Source of the DNA: a virus
Strand: one strand, 5' to 3'
Virus record (IMG/VR): IMGVR_UViG_3300031276_000002
Coordinates: 1 to 51,594 of that record
Length of the DNA stretch: 51,594 bases
Below, piece by piece: positions 7,452 to 15,267 of the stretch. The notes under the pieces are model-generated. The model was given only the letters and a program-made list of their open reading frames with translations, searched no databases and was not told the origin of the DNA. Every line of letters begins with the position of its first letter. Positions within the stretch are counted from its first letter, which is position 1. The position numbers were made by a program, and so were the translations under genes.

Positions 7452-7691
7452 ATGATTTTAAAAATTAGAATGAGTAGGCATGGAAGCCTGTTATTAAATA
7501 CTTGTCCGGCTGATGCTATAACGAGATCATTCCCAGTAAAAGTAGGATCAATAGTATGTGCGGAATGTCCGCACAACAAAAGAACAGATTATGAAAAAAT
7601 GGAAGTTGAATGCTGCTATTCACAAGATTTAAAAAGCAAAAAAGAACAATTTGTAGAATATGTATTAAAAAATAAATTAGCCAATAAATAA
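7452..7691 (+). CDS. Cys-rich small early protein
   Basis: First gene of the rightward operon, 79 aa. It has a strong ribosome site (ACAAGGAG) directly after the promoter region. The centre has a Cys cluster (CPAD..., CAECPH, ECC) that may bind a metal. The function is unknown. The leader matches 16 nt of the putative antisense small RNA (7434-7449), so translation of this gene may be its target. Confidence 0.6.
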   Translation: MILKIRMSRHGSLLLNTCPADAITRSFPVKVGSIVCAECPHNKRTDYEKMEVECCYSQDLKSKKEQFVEYVLKNKLANK

Positions 7692-7708
7692 CTAAAAATA
7701 GGTGTACT

Positions 7709-7987
7709 ATGAATAACACAGCATTTGAATATATACAGTCTATCGTCGATGATACATTTGAAGTAATGATTAAAGAGCTTGTTAACTGCATTAAAGAAGA
7801 TATTGAACAAAATGAAACAGATAATGAAATTGAAAAAATAATAATAGGTATAATGCAACAAAAACGTTTAGAATATATAATTGCTAGTTGTTTTGTTACA
7901 TCTAGTCTCAAAAAAGTAAATAATTATTTGGATACATTTATAAATACAGGAGAAGCTGTAAAAAATAACAAGAAAAAAGATCTGTAA
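7709..7987 (+). CDS. Hypothetical acidic helical protein
   Basis: A 92-residue, mostly helical acidic protein with a Lys-rich tail. The family is not recognised. The stop codon lies inside the 5' arm of an AT-rich hairpin (7986-8015) that may slow or partly end transcription. Confidence 0.5.
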   Translation: MNNTAFEYIQSIVDDTFEVMIKELVNCIKEDIEQNETDNEIEKIIIGIMQQKRLEYIIASCFVTSSLKKVNNYLDTFINTGEAVKNNKKKDL

Positions 7988-8015
7988 TGAGATAACTCTT
8001 GCTTTTTATCTCATT
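7986..8015 (+). terminator. AT-rich hairpin, weak terminator candidate
   Basis: The 10-bp arms AATGAGATAA (7986-7995) and TTATCTCATT (8006-8015) are perfectly complementary across a 10-nt loop. Only a short T run follows, so termination would be partial at best. Confidence 0.35.
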
Positions 8016-8046
8016 TTGATAATCAGATATTAAAAGGAGTTTTTGA

Positions 8047-8334
8047 ATGAAAAAGAATAACTACCGTTGGCTCTTACTGTCATTGCTCATAGGCGCTTTG
8101 TTTTGGTCTGCTCTTTTGTTTCTAATTTTTGGAACAGGCTGTACACCAAGTAGACCTGCTTGCACAATAGAAGGTGTGGTTCGCTGTGAAGGTACCGTAC
8201 TCCAATACTGTAGCGCCGAAAATGAATGGTGGGACCAATATGACTGCGCTAAGAGCTATCAGTTTGACGGCGGTATAGAGCGCCTTGAGTGTTGTGTCGA
8301 AGATACCGAGGTATATTGTGGACGCTGTAAATAA
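8047..8334 (+). CDS. Putative Cys-rich lipoprotein
   Basis: A 95-residue protein that starts MKKNNYR, followed by a hydrophobic segment (residues 9-30) and a lipobox-like FGTGC at about 28-32, so it is probably lipidated and exported. The exported part has about nine Cys in patterns such as CEGTVLQYC and CCVEDTEVYCGRC, which suggest disulfides. Phage-encoded lipoproteins often exclude superinfecting phages or serve as spanin parts, but nothing here proves either. The ATG is preceded by AAAAGGAG. Confidence 0.6.
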   Translation: MKKNNYRWLLLSLLIGALFWSALLFLIFGTGCTPSRPACTIEGVVRCEGTVLQYCSAENEWWDQYDCAKSYQFDGGIERLECCVEDTEVYCGRCK

Positions 8335-8344
8335 GGAGAAATAT

Positions 8345-8569
8345 ATGAAAAACGAAAAAACACGACTTAAAAAAGTCATACTTTGGATGACTAATGGAAT
8401 AACTATTAAAGGTTATGTAGCACTCCACATTAAACTTCCAATATGTTTACATTATAAAGATACAGTAATTACTATACATAATGCGAGTATAAATGACGAG
8501 AGTAAAAGAGCAGCTATATTTATTAATGTAAACAGTATTAGTTGTGAAACAAGTGAATATTGTTTTTGA
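8345..8569 (+). CDS. Hypothetical protein, 74 aa
   Basis: The start is set by AAGGAG before the ATG at 8345. An upstream in-frame ATG overlaps the previous gene and has no ribosome site. The protein is small, basic and probably beta-rich, with a YVALHIKLPI core. The family is not recognised. Confidence 0.5.
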   Translation: MKNEKTRLKKVILWMTNGITIKGYVALHIKLPICLHYKDTVITIHNASINDESKRAAIFINVNSISCETSEYCF

Positions 8570-8598
8570 AATGCAAAAGAAAATAACGGAATAAAATA

Positions 8599-8904
8599 AT
8601 GAGTCAAAGAAAAATAAAAAAGATAGCACCAAAGAAAAAAGAAAAACTAATACAGGGTGACCCAAGCCACCCATTGAATGCGAAGAGACAAATAGCACGA
8701 GATGATGACATTTCCACATTACGGAATCTTATAAAGGCTGATAGGTTCGATTGGAATGAGCGATACAATCCTATTTATATAGGTGCTACAGCTAGATCTA
8801 TTGATATGCTACCGTCTCGTTTGTTTAAAGCTATTGAAGCGTTGTGTGTTGAAAAAAAGAGAGAAAGCGCAATAAGAGATGAAAAACGCAAAGCCAACAC
8901 TTAA
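8599..8904 (+). CDS. Hypothetical protein with very basic N-terminus
   Basis: A 101-residue protein. The first 25 residues are Lys/Arg-rich and the rest is helical, ending in a charged helix. A single TTTCCACAT motif copy (8711-8719) lies in the gene. The gene overlaps its successor by 26 nt. The function is unknown. Confidence 0.5.
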   Translation: MSQRKIKKIAPKKKEKLIQGDPSHPLNAKRQIARDDDISTLRNLIKADRFDWNERYNPIYIGATARSIDMLPSRLFKAIEALCVEKKRESAIRDEKRKANT

Positions 8905-9157
8905 AAATGCACAGCTAGCTTTTTGCCACGCGTGTTTAGGCTACTATACAGATAGTAGCAGAGATTGTACAGACATTAAATGTCCATTTTATAGCTTTCA
9001 TGTCTATGCTGAATTAGAGCCGGATTTAAGCTGGACAAAAATAAATCCAAGACGAAAAGGCATTGTATTATTTGCTGACTGTGAGGATAGAGAAATGCCA
9101 GAACAAACAAAGAAAGCACTGGAGAATAAACGAAATGAAAAAACAAAATCCAGGTAA
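8879..9157 (+). CDS. Cys-rich phage protein, probable zinc binder
   Basis: This 92-residue protein has CHAC at residues 16-19, then C30 and CPFY at about 35-38, followed by an Arg/Lys stretch. The pattern is common in small phage proteins with a treble-clef-like zinc site (family knowledge from memory). It overlaps both neighbours, in keeping with translational coupling. The function is unknown. Confidence 0.55.
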   Translation: MKNAKPTLKNAQLAFCHACLGYYTDSSRDCTDIKCPFYSFHVYAELEPDLSWTKINPRRKGIVLFADCEDREMPEQTKKALENKRNEKTKSR

Positions 9158-9554
9158 TGAAGATGGTCACTATAGCGGTGACTATCAACCAATAGATTTT
9201 GGTGCTGAGTTTGGGACACCAGTTTATCAACTCGCAAATATCGCAAAGTATCTTAAGCGTCATTATAAAAAAGATGGCTTGCTTGATTTAAAAAAAGCAT
9301 TTGTTTTTTTGGATAATCTTATTGATAATTGGCAATATATAAACTATATAGAACGAGATAGGCTTAAAATAAATTATAGAAAGAATAAGTTATTTGGAAA
9401 TAACGAAAATACATTATTTTCAAATGAAGCAATAGCTTTTTCTCAAATAGTAAGAGCTGTTGTGCTCTATAACCATACACTACTCGATAAAGCAGCTGAA
9501 AATATAAATAAGGCAGCTCTAATAGCTTACGGACAAAAAGCAAAGGAGATATAA
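9135..9554 (+). CDS. DUF3310-like protein
   Basis: A 139-residue protein. The start at 9135 has GGAG 10 nt upstream, and upstream ATGs are inside the previous gene. The segment 'YQPIDFGAEFGTPVYQLANIAKYLKRH..KKDGLLDLKKAFVFLDNLID' follows the DUF3310 layout of phage proteins: P-I near the start, an N-x-x-KY helix, and DLKKA with a following helix. DUF3310 proteins often lie near nucleotide-metabolism and replication genes. Their biochemical role is unclear. Confidence 0.55.
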   Translation: MKKQNPGNEDGHYSGDYQPIDFGAEFGTPVYQLANIAKYLKRHYKKDGLLDLKKAFVFLDNLIDNWQYINYIERDRLKINYRKNKLFGNNENTLFSNEAIAFSQIVRAVVLYNHTLLDKAAENINKAALIAYGQKAKEI

Positions 9555-9556
9555 AA

Positions 9557-10177
9557 ATGAGGGAGCCAACTAGAAAAGAAGCTAAAAAAGCTTGGAAAAA
9601 AGCAGCTAAACAATTCAATTTTAAAATTGTGTATTCAAAAAGCTTTATTTCAAAAATTATTTATAACCATATTGCTTGTAAAGCGTTGCAAAAGCAGATA
9701 ACAAATAACGCAAAAAAATTCTTGAATAATAGATTTGTTACCGCTTGTCTTAATAGTGATAGCAAATACCGTTACGTTTTTATACCATATAAACTATGCT
9801 CTGAAAAGATGACAGCTGTTGAGTGGCTTGAAAAATTAGCGCATGAACTTACACACGTGGATCGAATAAATAAATATGGAGCTGCTTGTTTTAATAACGA
9901 CTATTTTACATCAAAAACAAATAGAGCTATGTACGAGGCAGAAGCAGAAGCAGCGGGTTCATGCGATATTAGACGAGCTATAAATAATTTATTATGTAGA
10001 AATCCAGCATTGATATTTGATACTGAATGGATGAAAATATATAACGTAAAAAATGAACACAGAATTGAAGCAATAGATTATTACACATCGTTAACTAGTA
10101 GAATAAAGAGTGGTCCTTGCCAATATAGTGGATATTGGACAATTAAAACGATAAAGAAAATAATGAAAGAAAGTTAA
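9557..10177 (+). CDS. Zincin-like metallopeptidase
   Basis: This 206-residue protein has a clear HExxH zinc motif, HELTH at about residues 96-100, preceded by a helix (WLEKLA) and followed by an acidic helix (MYEAEAEA) that could supply the third ligand Glu. No signal peptide is present, so it would act in the cytoplasm. The target is unknown. Candidates are a host regulator (as for IrrE/ImmA-type peptidases) or a phage protein. The N-terminal 30 residues are strongly basic. Confidence 0.65.
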   Translation: MREPTRKEAKKAWKKAAKQFNFKIVYSKSFISKIIYNHIACKALQKQITNNAKKFLNNRFVTACLNSDSKYRYVFIPYKLCSEKMTAVEWLEKLAHELTHVDRINKYGAACFNNDYFTSKTNRAMYEAEAEAAGSCDIRRAINNLLCRNPALIFDTEWMKIYNVKNEHRIEAIDYYTSLTSRIKSGPCQYSGYWTIKTIKKIMKES

Positions 10178-10182
10178 TAGCT

Positions 10183-10443
10183 ATGAAACGAATAGAAATA
10201 GTAAACCCAATGCTTTTTAGACAAGCATTGTGGACAATGCTTGATGAACTTAGAGATTATGAATTAGAAGAAGCTTTTAATATTATATTAGAAACATACA
10301 CCACACAAAAGAGTGAAATAAATAGAACAAATTTAAAGCAACATCTAGAAGATAATGATATTGAAATAGAAGATGTAATATCTGTTTATGAAAAAGAAAT
10401 TATGGAGTATAAATTATATAGTCATTGTAGGAATGAAAAATGA
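10183..10443 (+). CDS. Hypothetical acidic protein, 86 aa
   Basis: A helical, acidic protein of unknown family. The stop overlaps the next ATG as ATGA, so translation is coupled to 10440-10841. The start context has only a weak GAAAG ribosome site. Confidence 0.5.
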   Translation: MKRIEIVNPMLFRQALWTMLDELRDYELEEAFNIILETYTTQKSEINRTNLKQHLEDNDIEIEDVISVYEKEIMEYKLYSHCRNEK

Positions 10444-10841
10444 GTCTAACACAGAAACAGAAGAATAAGCTAAGCAAATGGTATAGACTTAAAGAGAAGT
10501 TGATTGATATAAAAGAACAGGAATCAGCTTTGAGAGATGAAATACAATTTGAATTGTGTCCACATCCTAAAAAAGGTTTAAATCAAATAGACATTGACGA
10601 TAACTACTATGTGGAAATAGGACAAGTTTATACTTATAGCTTTGAAGAAGATAGATTAGATTCAGTGTTGAAAAAGTTAATGCCTGTCCATAGAAAAAAG
10701 GTCGTTAGAATAAAAAGAAATCTTAATAAAAAATATTTTGATAAAATGGATAGAGCGAGTAAAAAAATATTAGAACAGGTAATAATAGAAAAGCCATCGA
10801 AGCCAACGTTAACAATAAAGGAGAAAAAAAATGCGCAGTAA
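10440..10841 (+). CDS. Hypothetical basic helical protein, 133 aa
   Basis: It begins with a coiled-coil-like helix (residues 1-40) containing EQESALRDEI, then CPHPKKG and a beta-rich middle, and ends Lys-rich. It overlaps the following gene by 11 nt. The family is not recognised. The coiled coil suggests it oligomerises. Confidence 0.5.
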   Translation: MSLTQKQKNKLSKWYRLKEKLIDIKEQESALRDEIQFELCPHPKKGLNQIDIDDNYYVEIGQVYTYSFEEDRLDSVLKKLMPVHRKKVVRIKRNLNKKYFDKMDRASKKILEQVIIEKPSKPTLTIKEKKNAQ

Positions 10842-11262
10842 AAAAGAAGGTATAATTACAGTTGATAACATAAATCTAAGTGAAGACACTATTGATTTAT
10901 CTATATCTGTAAAAGACATTTCTTTGGCTGATATAACTTTTCCAATTAAATCTATTTTATATGACAAAGAAGGCTTACAGGTATTTGATGAACCAAAAAT
11001 TAATTTTTGTAAACGTTATGGTAACTATATGACAGATTCTGATGTTGAAAGTGTTTGTAGTACATTAAATTTTATGGCATATGCTCCTGAAACTGAAATT
11101 GATAAATTATCTAAATTTAATGATGCATTTATAGACGAAGATATAGATGAAGAAGACGAATTAGTAAAAGCAATACAAAAAAAGTATGAGCTTAGATTAT
11201 CAAAAGCGAGTGCAATAGCTTCTATATTAGATAATATAGTCAAAACAAGCGAAGTTGATTAA
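10831..11262 (+). CDS. Tandemly duplicated early protein, copy A
   Basis: A 143-residue protein sharing its whole N-terminal 100 residues with the next gene (common start MRSKKEGIITVDNI, shared YGNYMT and APETEI). Copy A has an extra C-terminal helix with KASAIASILDNIVKT. It is predicted beta-rich and then acidic. Both copies have the same AAAGGAG leader, so the duplication included the ribosome site. The function is unknown. Confidence 0.6.
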   Translation: MRSKKEGIITVDNINLSEDTIDLSISVKDISLADITFPIKSILYDKEGLQVFDEPKINFCKRYGNYMTDSDVESVCSTLNFMAYAPETEIDKLSKFNDAFIDEDIDEEDELVKAIQKKYELRLSKASAIASILDNIVKTSEVD

Positions 11263-11312
11263 TAAAGTTTTTTATCGCTAATAAAACAAATATTGGTAAT
11301 AAAGGAGAAAAA

Positions 11313-11684
11313 ATGCGTAGTAAAAAAGAAGGTATAATAACAGTTGATAACATAGATCTAGATAAAAACACTATCGATTTATCTATATTTGTAAAAGACG
11401 TTTCTTTGAGTGATGTAGATTTTCCAATTAAATCTATTTTATATGATAGTGAATGCTTACAAGTATACGATGAACCAAAAGTTAGTTTTCGTAAACACTA
11501 TGGTAACTATATAACATCTCCTGATATTGACAGTGATCGTAGTACATTACATTTTATGGAATATGCTCCTGAAACTGAAATTAATAAATTATCTAAATTA
11601 AATAAATTATTAATAGATAAAAATACAGAACCATTCTTACTTACAGAGGATGAAGATGAAGAAGATGAGAGTGAAGTTGATTAA
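11313..11684 (+). CDS. Tandemly duplicated early protein, copy B
   Basis: The 123-residue paralogue of the previous gene, alignable from the first residue and differing mainly in the acidic tail (EDEDEEDESEVD). The near identity of the first 60 bp, including the leader, points to a fairly recent duplication followed by amino-acid divergence. The stop TAA overlaps the next ATG. The function is unknown. Confidence 0.6.
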   Translation: MRSKKEGIITVDNIDLDKNTIDLSIFVKDVSLSDVDFPIKSILYDSECLQVYDEPKVSFRKHYGNYITSPDIDSDRSTLHFMEYAPETEINKLSKLNKLLIDKNTEPFLLTEDEDEEDESEVD

Positions 11685-12439
11685 TGCTTAAATTAAAACA
11701 TCCTATAGTATTTTTTGATTTAGAAACAACAGGCGTTGATCCACTGGAAGATAGAATTGTGGAAATAGCTGCTATTAAGTTTTTTCCTACAAAGAAAGGT
11801 GACATTGATTTAAAAAATAAACAAGAATTGCATCATTTATTAAATCCATGTATCCACATACCGTCACAAGCATCTGATGTGCACGGAATATACGATGACG
11901 ATGTTAAAGAGTGCTTAACGTTTAAGAAAAAAGCAAAAGACTTCTATGCATTTTTTAAGCTGTGTTATTTAAGTGGATACAACATAAAAAAATTTGATGT
12001 GCCGCTTCTTACTGCTGAGTTTAAACGCTGCGGAATAAAATTTCCTAGACCACCTATAATTGATGTATATCAAATATTTTTAAATAAGTTTCCACATACT
12101 TTAGCAGGTGCACATAAATATTACTGTAAAAAAGATTTTGACGGAGCACATAGCGCTCTTGTGGATACCGAAGCAACAATAAATGTATTTTTAAAACAGT
12201 TGCAAGTATACGACGATTTAGAGGGTAGTCCGCAACAAATAGAAAAAAAATTTAGTGATGGCTCTTTGGATTTGCTAGGTAAATTAAAAAGAAATAACAA
12301 AGGAGAATTGTGTTTATCATTTGGAAAACATAAAGGTATACCATTAATAGAAGTCCCGTCCGACTATATGGATTGGCTATATAGTGGAAACATTATTGGT
12401 CCTGATGGATGGGAAATAATCAGAAAGGAATTGAAATGA
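11684..12439 (+). CDS. DEDDh 3'-5' exonuclease (DnaQ-like) with C-terminal DUF3820-like domain
   Basis: A 251-residue protein. Motif ExoI is FDLETTG with D12 and E14. ExoII and ExoIII are seen around 'GYNIKKFDVPLL' and 'HSALVDTEAT', the latter giving the DEDDh His and Asp. Residues 195-251 (LSFGKHKGIPLIEVPSDYM...WLYSG) match the small DUF3820 module often fused to such exonucleases. The likely role is proofreading or DNA processing for the phage PolA or repair set. The gene overlaps the next by ATGA. Confidence 0.82.
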   Translation: MLKLKHPIVFFDLETTGVDPLEDRIVEIAAIKFFPTKKGDIDLKNKQELHHLLNPCIHIPSQASDVHGIYDDDVKECLTFKKKAKDFYAFFKLCYLSGYNIKKFDVPLLTAEFKRCGIKFPRPPIIDVYQIFLNKFPHTLAGAHKYYCKKDFDGAHSALVDTEATINVFLKQLQVYDDLEGSPQQIEKKFSDGSLDLLGKLKRNNKGELCLSFGKHKGIPLIEVPSDYMDWLYSGNIIGPDGWEIIRKELK

Positions 12440-12705
12440 AAATTAAAAATGGAAATCAACTAGAAGATTGCTTGGGTAAGCATGTAAAGGATATTATTAC
12501 CGGTTATGAGGGTATAGTTGTAAGCGTATCCACATGGCTTAATAAATGCCGTCGTTTCGGTGTACAAGCACAAGGATTGAAAGACGGTGAGCCGAGGAAA
12601 GTAGAATATGTTGATGTCGAACAAGCGGAATTTATAGGAGAAGAGAAAATAGATTTACAAACAAAACCAAGTGGTGGACCAAAGCCAGCACCAGTTAAGT
12701 TTTAA
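12436..12705 (+). CDS. Small SH3-like phage protein of unknown function
   Basis: An 89-residue protein. The start at 12436 overlaps the exonuclease stop (ATGA) and is preceded by AAGGAA. The sequence 'DIITGYEGIVVSVSTWLNKCRRFGVQAQGLKDGEP' resembles a family of small phage proteins with an SH3-like fold that bind a modified surface or tune replication. The recollection is loose and no function is established. Confidence 0.5.
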   Translation: MKIKNGNQLEDCLGKHVKDIITGYEGIVVSVSTWLNKCRRFGVQAQGLKDGEPRKVEYVDVEQAEFIGEEKIDLQTKPSGGPKPAPVKF

Positions 12706-12707
12706 TT

Positions 12708-13388
12708 ATGGCTGTTAAATTTACGGATACAAGAGAAGCAAGTCAATTGCAAGGTGTTAAAGTACTTGTATATGGTTGTGAAGGGGTCGGTAAAACAAGA
12801 CTATGTGCGACTGCACCTAATCCAATAATAATATCTTGTGAAGGTGGATTGCTTTCTCTAAAAAAAGAAAAGAAGCCTGTTATAGAGATTGAAAACTTTG
12901 ATGATTTGGAGACTGTTTACAACTACTTTATTACAAAAGCTTCTTTTAAAAAATTTAAAACTATTTGTTTAGACTCAATATCTGACATTGCAGAAAAAGT
13001 TTTGTCTGAAGAAAAGAAAGGAAAAAAAGACAAGCGACAAGCTTATGGTGAGACTCAAGAAATGATGTCTGATATGATCCGAAAATTCAGAGATCTAAAA
13101 GGATTCAATGTATACTTTTCGGCAAAAGAGGATATAATACGTGATAGTGAAGGTCATGTAGTGCAATACAGACCTAGCATGCCTGGTAATACACTGAAGA
13201 ATGATCTCCCATACTACTTTGACGAGGTATTTAGACTAACTATTGGACCAGGAAAGCAAGGAAAGAAAATTCATTATCTACAGACAAAAAATGATTACTA
13301 CACAAGAGCAAAGGATAGAAGCGGAACACTAAGCGAAAAAGAAAAACCAAATCTAACAGGTATCTTTAACAAAATAGCTAACGGATGA
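12708..13388 (+). CDS. Sak4-like RecA-family ATPase (single-strand annealing)
   Basis: A 226-residue ATPase with a P-loop at residues 23-31 (GCEGVGKTR) and a Walker-B-like hydrophobic strand ending 'TICLDSIS' (about 85-93). Length, the APNPIIISCEGG segment and context fit Sak4 and AAA_24 phage ATPases, Rad51/RecA-core proteins that anneal single-stranded DNA with a partner SSB. The next gene encodes a DUF669 protein, the usual partner. The role is phage recombination-dependent replication and repair. Confidence 0.8.
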   Translation: MAVKFTDTREASQLQGVKVLVYGCEGVGKTRLCATAPNPIIISCEGGLLSLKKEKKPVIEIENFDDLETVYNYFITKASFKKFKTICLDSISDIAEKVLSEEKKGKKDKRQAYGETQEMMSDMIRKFRDLKGFNVYFSAKEDIIRDSEGHVVQYRPSMPGNTLKNDLPYYFDEVFRLTIGPGKQGKKIHYLQTKNDYYTRAKDRSGTLSEKEKPNLTGIFNKIANG

Positions 13389-13400
13389 AAGGACAATTAA

Positions 13401-14138
13401 ATGGCTAGAAAAAAGTTCAATGCGCGAAAAGTGAAACCGCAAGAGAGACTATCCGCTATACCGGCAGGGGAATATGTAGCTGCTATTGTAGATAGTGGAT
13501 ACTTCGAAAACAAAAAAGGAACTGGAGGTTATCTTAAATTTAAACTTCGAATTTTGGACGGCGAATATAAAGGCAGAATTGTTTTTGAAAATGCAATAAA
13601 TATTGTGAACGAAAGCAAAGAAGCACAAACTATTGCTCAATCACAGTTGTCGGCAATAGCACACGCTGTTAATGTTCTTGATGTTTATTATGATGATACT
13701 CTTAAAACACAATCAGCCGATTGTTTGCATGACATTCCAATGACGATCGAAGTTGGACAAGAAGAGTACAATAATAGGACAGTAAATAGAATTCTCGCGT
13801 ATCTTCCATTGGAAGATGAAGGCGAAGAAGAAGATACAGAAGAAGAAAACGAAGGCGAAGAAGAAGATACAGAAGAAGAAAACGAAGGCGAAGAAGAAGA
13901 TACAGAAGAAGAAAGCGAGGAAGAAGACAACGAAGAAGAAGACAGTTGGAGTGAAGCAGAGGAAGAAGAAACCGACGAGTGGGGAGAAGAAAGTGAGGAA
14001 GAAGAAAAAGAAGAAGAAGAAAAACCAAAGAAGAAAAAAACAAGCAAAAAGAAAGCAACAACAAAACAACCTTCAAAAAAGACCACAAAGAAAAAAGGCG
14101 CAGCAAAGAAAAAAGCAAAGAAACCTGATTGGTTGTAA
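13401..14138 (+). CDS. DUF669 single-strand-DNA-binding-like protein with acidic repeat and basic tail
   Basis: A 245-residue protein. Residues 1-135 form the DUF669 (SSB-like OB-fold) domain. Residues 137-206 are almost all Glu/Asp, including three copies of an 11-residue repeat (33-bp DNA repeat, 13818-13916). Residues 207-245 are Lys-rich. The acidic tail recalls the protein-recruiting tail of bacterial SSB, and the added basic tail may bind DNA or the acidic part. It sits directly after the Sak4-like gene and before a strong terminator. It likely coats ssDNA for the annealing machinery. Confidence 0.75.
   Translation: MARKKFNARKVKPQERLSAIPAGEYVAAIVDSGYFENKKGTGGYLKFKLRILDGEYKGRIVFENAINIVNESKEAQTIAQSQLSAIAHAVNVLDVYYDDTLKTQSADCLHDIPMTIEVGQEEYNNRTVNRILAYLPLEDEGEEEDTEEENEGEEEDTEEENEGEEEDTEEESEEEDNEEEDSWSEAEEEETDEWGEESEEEEKEEEEKPKKKKTSKKKATTKQPSKKTTKKKGAAKKKAKKPDWL
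13818..13916 (+). repeat. 33-bp tandem repeat, 3 units, inside the DUF669 gene
   Basis: The unit starts GAAGGCGAAGAAGAAG and encodes EGEEEDTEEEN. The third unit has AGC in place of AAC. It keeps the frame, so copy number can vary without breaking the gene. Confidence 0.85.
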
Positions 14139-14168
14139 GTCAATGTAAATAGGTACTGCCAACTACCA

Positions 14169-14196
14169 GCCCCCTCTTTTGAGGGGGCACTTTTTT
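14169..14196 (+). terminator. Rho-independent terminator, abutting the next start codon
   Basis: The 8-bp perfect stem GCCCCCTC (14169-14176) and GAGGGGGC (14181-14188) closes a TTTT loop and is followed by a run of six T (14191-14196). The ATG of the following nuclease gene starts at 14200, only 4 nt after the T run, so this structure is also a candidate attenuator of that gene. Confidence 0.88.
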
Positions 14197-14199
14197 ATT

Positions 14200-15249
14200 A
14201 TGCAAGCAACAAAATTAAAAAATAAAATAGACGAAGCAATTGAAAAAAACCAAGATACTTCTCTTCGACCTCATTTAGGTGCTTCTATTATTGGTAGAGA
14301 ATGCGCTCGTCAAATTTGGTACTTATTTCGTTGGGTAAAAAACGAGAAGCGTTGCGCAAGAAAACTAAGGATATTTGATAGAGGAAAAAAAGAAGAAGAT
14401 CGTGTAAAACAATGGTTTGATAATGCTGATATAAAGTTGTGGACACATAATTCAAAAGGCTATCAATATACTATATCAGATTGTGGTGGTCATTTTGCAG
14501 GTAGTCTTGACGGTGTTACTTTTAATATACCAGATCTCCCAAATAAGTATTTAGTAGTTGAAATGAAAACTCATAATGAAAAATCATTTAAGAAGCTACA
14601 AAGAGAAGGTGTAGAAAAAGCTCACAAAGAACATTATGTACAAGGAACAGTTTACGCTTATAAAAAGAAATTAAATTATGTCCTATATATTGCTGTCAAT
14701 AAAAATAATGACTCTATCTATTATGAGGTTTTTAAAATAAAAAATAGTGTAGCTAAACACTATATAAAAAGAGCTAATAGAATTATTTATAGCGATGAAG
14801 CACCGCCTAGAATTGCTAATACAATTATGTTTTATAAATGTAAAATGTGTCCATTTCAAGACGTTTGTTGGGGACGAGAAGCACCAGAAATAAACTGTAG
14901 AACGTGTGTACATAGCCTTCCTAAAAAATTAAATAAGAAATGGCAATGCACTAGATTTAATAAAGAGATTTCCACATCCGAACAAAGAAAAGGATGCAGA
15001 AATCATATATACAATCCTAGTATGCTTGCATCATGTAAATTTATAACTGCTAGTGTGGATAAAGGAAGACATTTTATTAAATTAAAAATTGATTATGATA
15101 ATGCGGATTATATCGTGATAATTGAATCAGAGGATAATAGAAAAATAATAAAACACGGTCCTTCTTTTATTACTAGCAAACAACTATCAAAAATGATTTG
15201 GAAATTACATTCTTTTAAATTAGTAAACAAAGCAAAAAATAAAGCTTAA
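14200..15249 (+). CDS. Cas4-like PD-(D/E)XK exonuclease with Fe-S cysteines
   Basis: A 349-residue protein with the RecB/Cas4 core: GSLDG with D104, then VVEMKTH with E121 and K123, and Q148 in EHYVQGTVYAY. Four Cys at C35, C214, C217 and C223 fit the [4Fe-4S] site of Cas4-type nucleases. A further C-terminal part (230-349) has another Cys group and a winged look. It would resect DNA ends for Sak4-type recombination. The ATG lies directly after a terminator with no clear ribosome site, which is unusual. A TTG at 14179 would give 7 extra residues. Confidence 0.8.
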   Translation: MQATKLKNKIDEAIEKNQDTSLRPHLGASIIGRECARQIWYLFRWVKNEKRCARKLRIFDRGKKEEDRVKQWFDNADIKLWTHNSKGYQYTISDCGGHFAGSLDGVTFNIPDLPNKYLVVEMKTHNEKSFKKLQREGVEKAHKEHYVQGTVYAYKKKLNYVLYIAVNKNNDSIYYEVFKIKNSVAKHYIKRANRIIYSDEAPPRIANTIMFYKCKMCPFQDVCWGREAPEINCRTCVHSLPKKLNKKWQCTRFNKEISTSEQRKGCRNHIYNPSMLASCKFITASVDKGRHFIKLKIDYDNADYIVIIESEDNRKIIKHGPSFITSKQLSKMIWKLHSFKLVNKAKNKA

Positions 15250-15267
15250 ATTTTTTAAAAATAAAAA

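Noticed and set aside
7452-7579. Extension of the Cro-like gene upstream to 7579
   Set aside because: The longer frame would run through both promoters and overlap the first rightward gene. The TTG at 7348 has a good ribosome site.
13688-14148. Several long frames on both strands opposite the DUF669 gene
   Set aside because: They are shadows of the GAA/GAG-rich acidic repeat, giving poly-Ser, poly-Phe or poly-Lys products.
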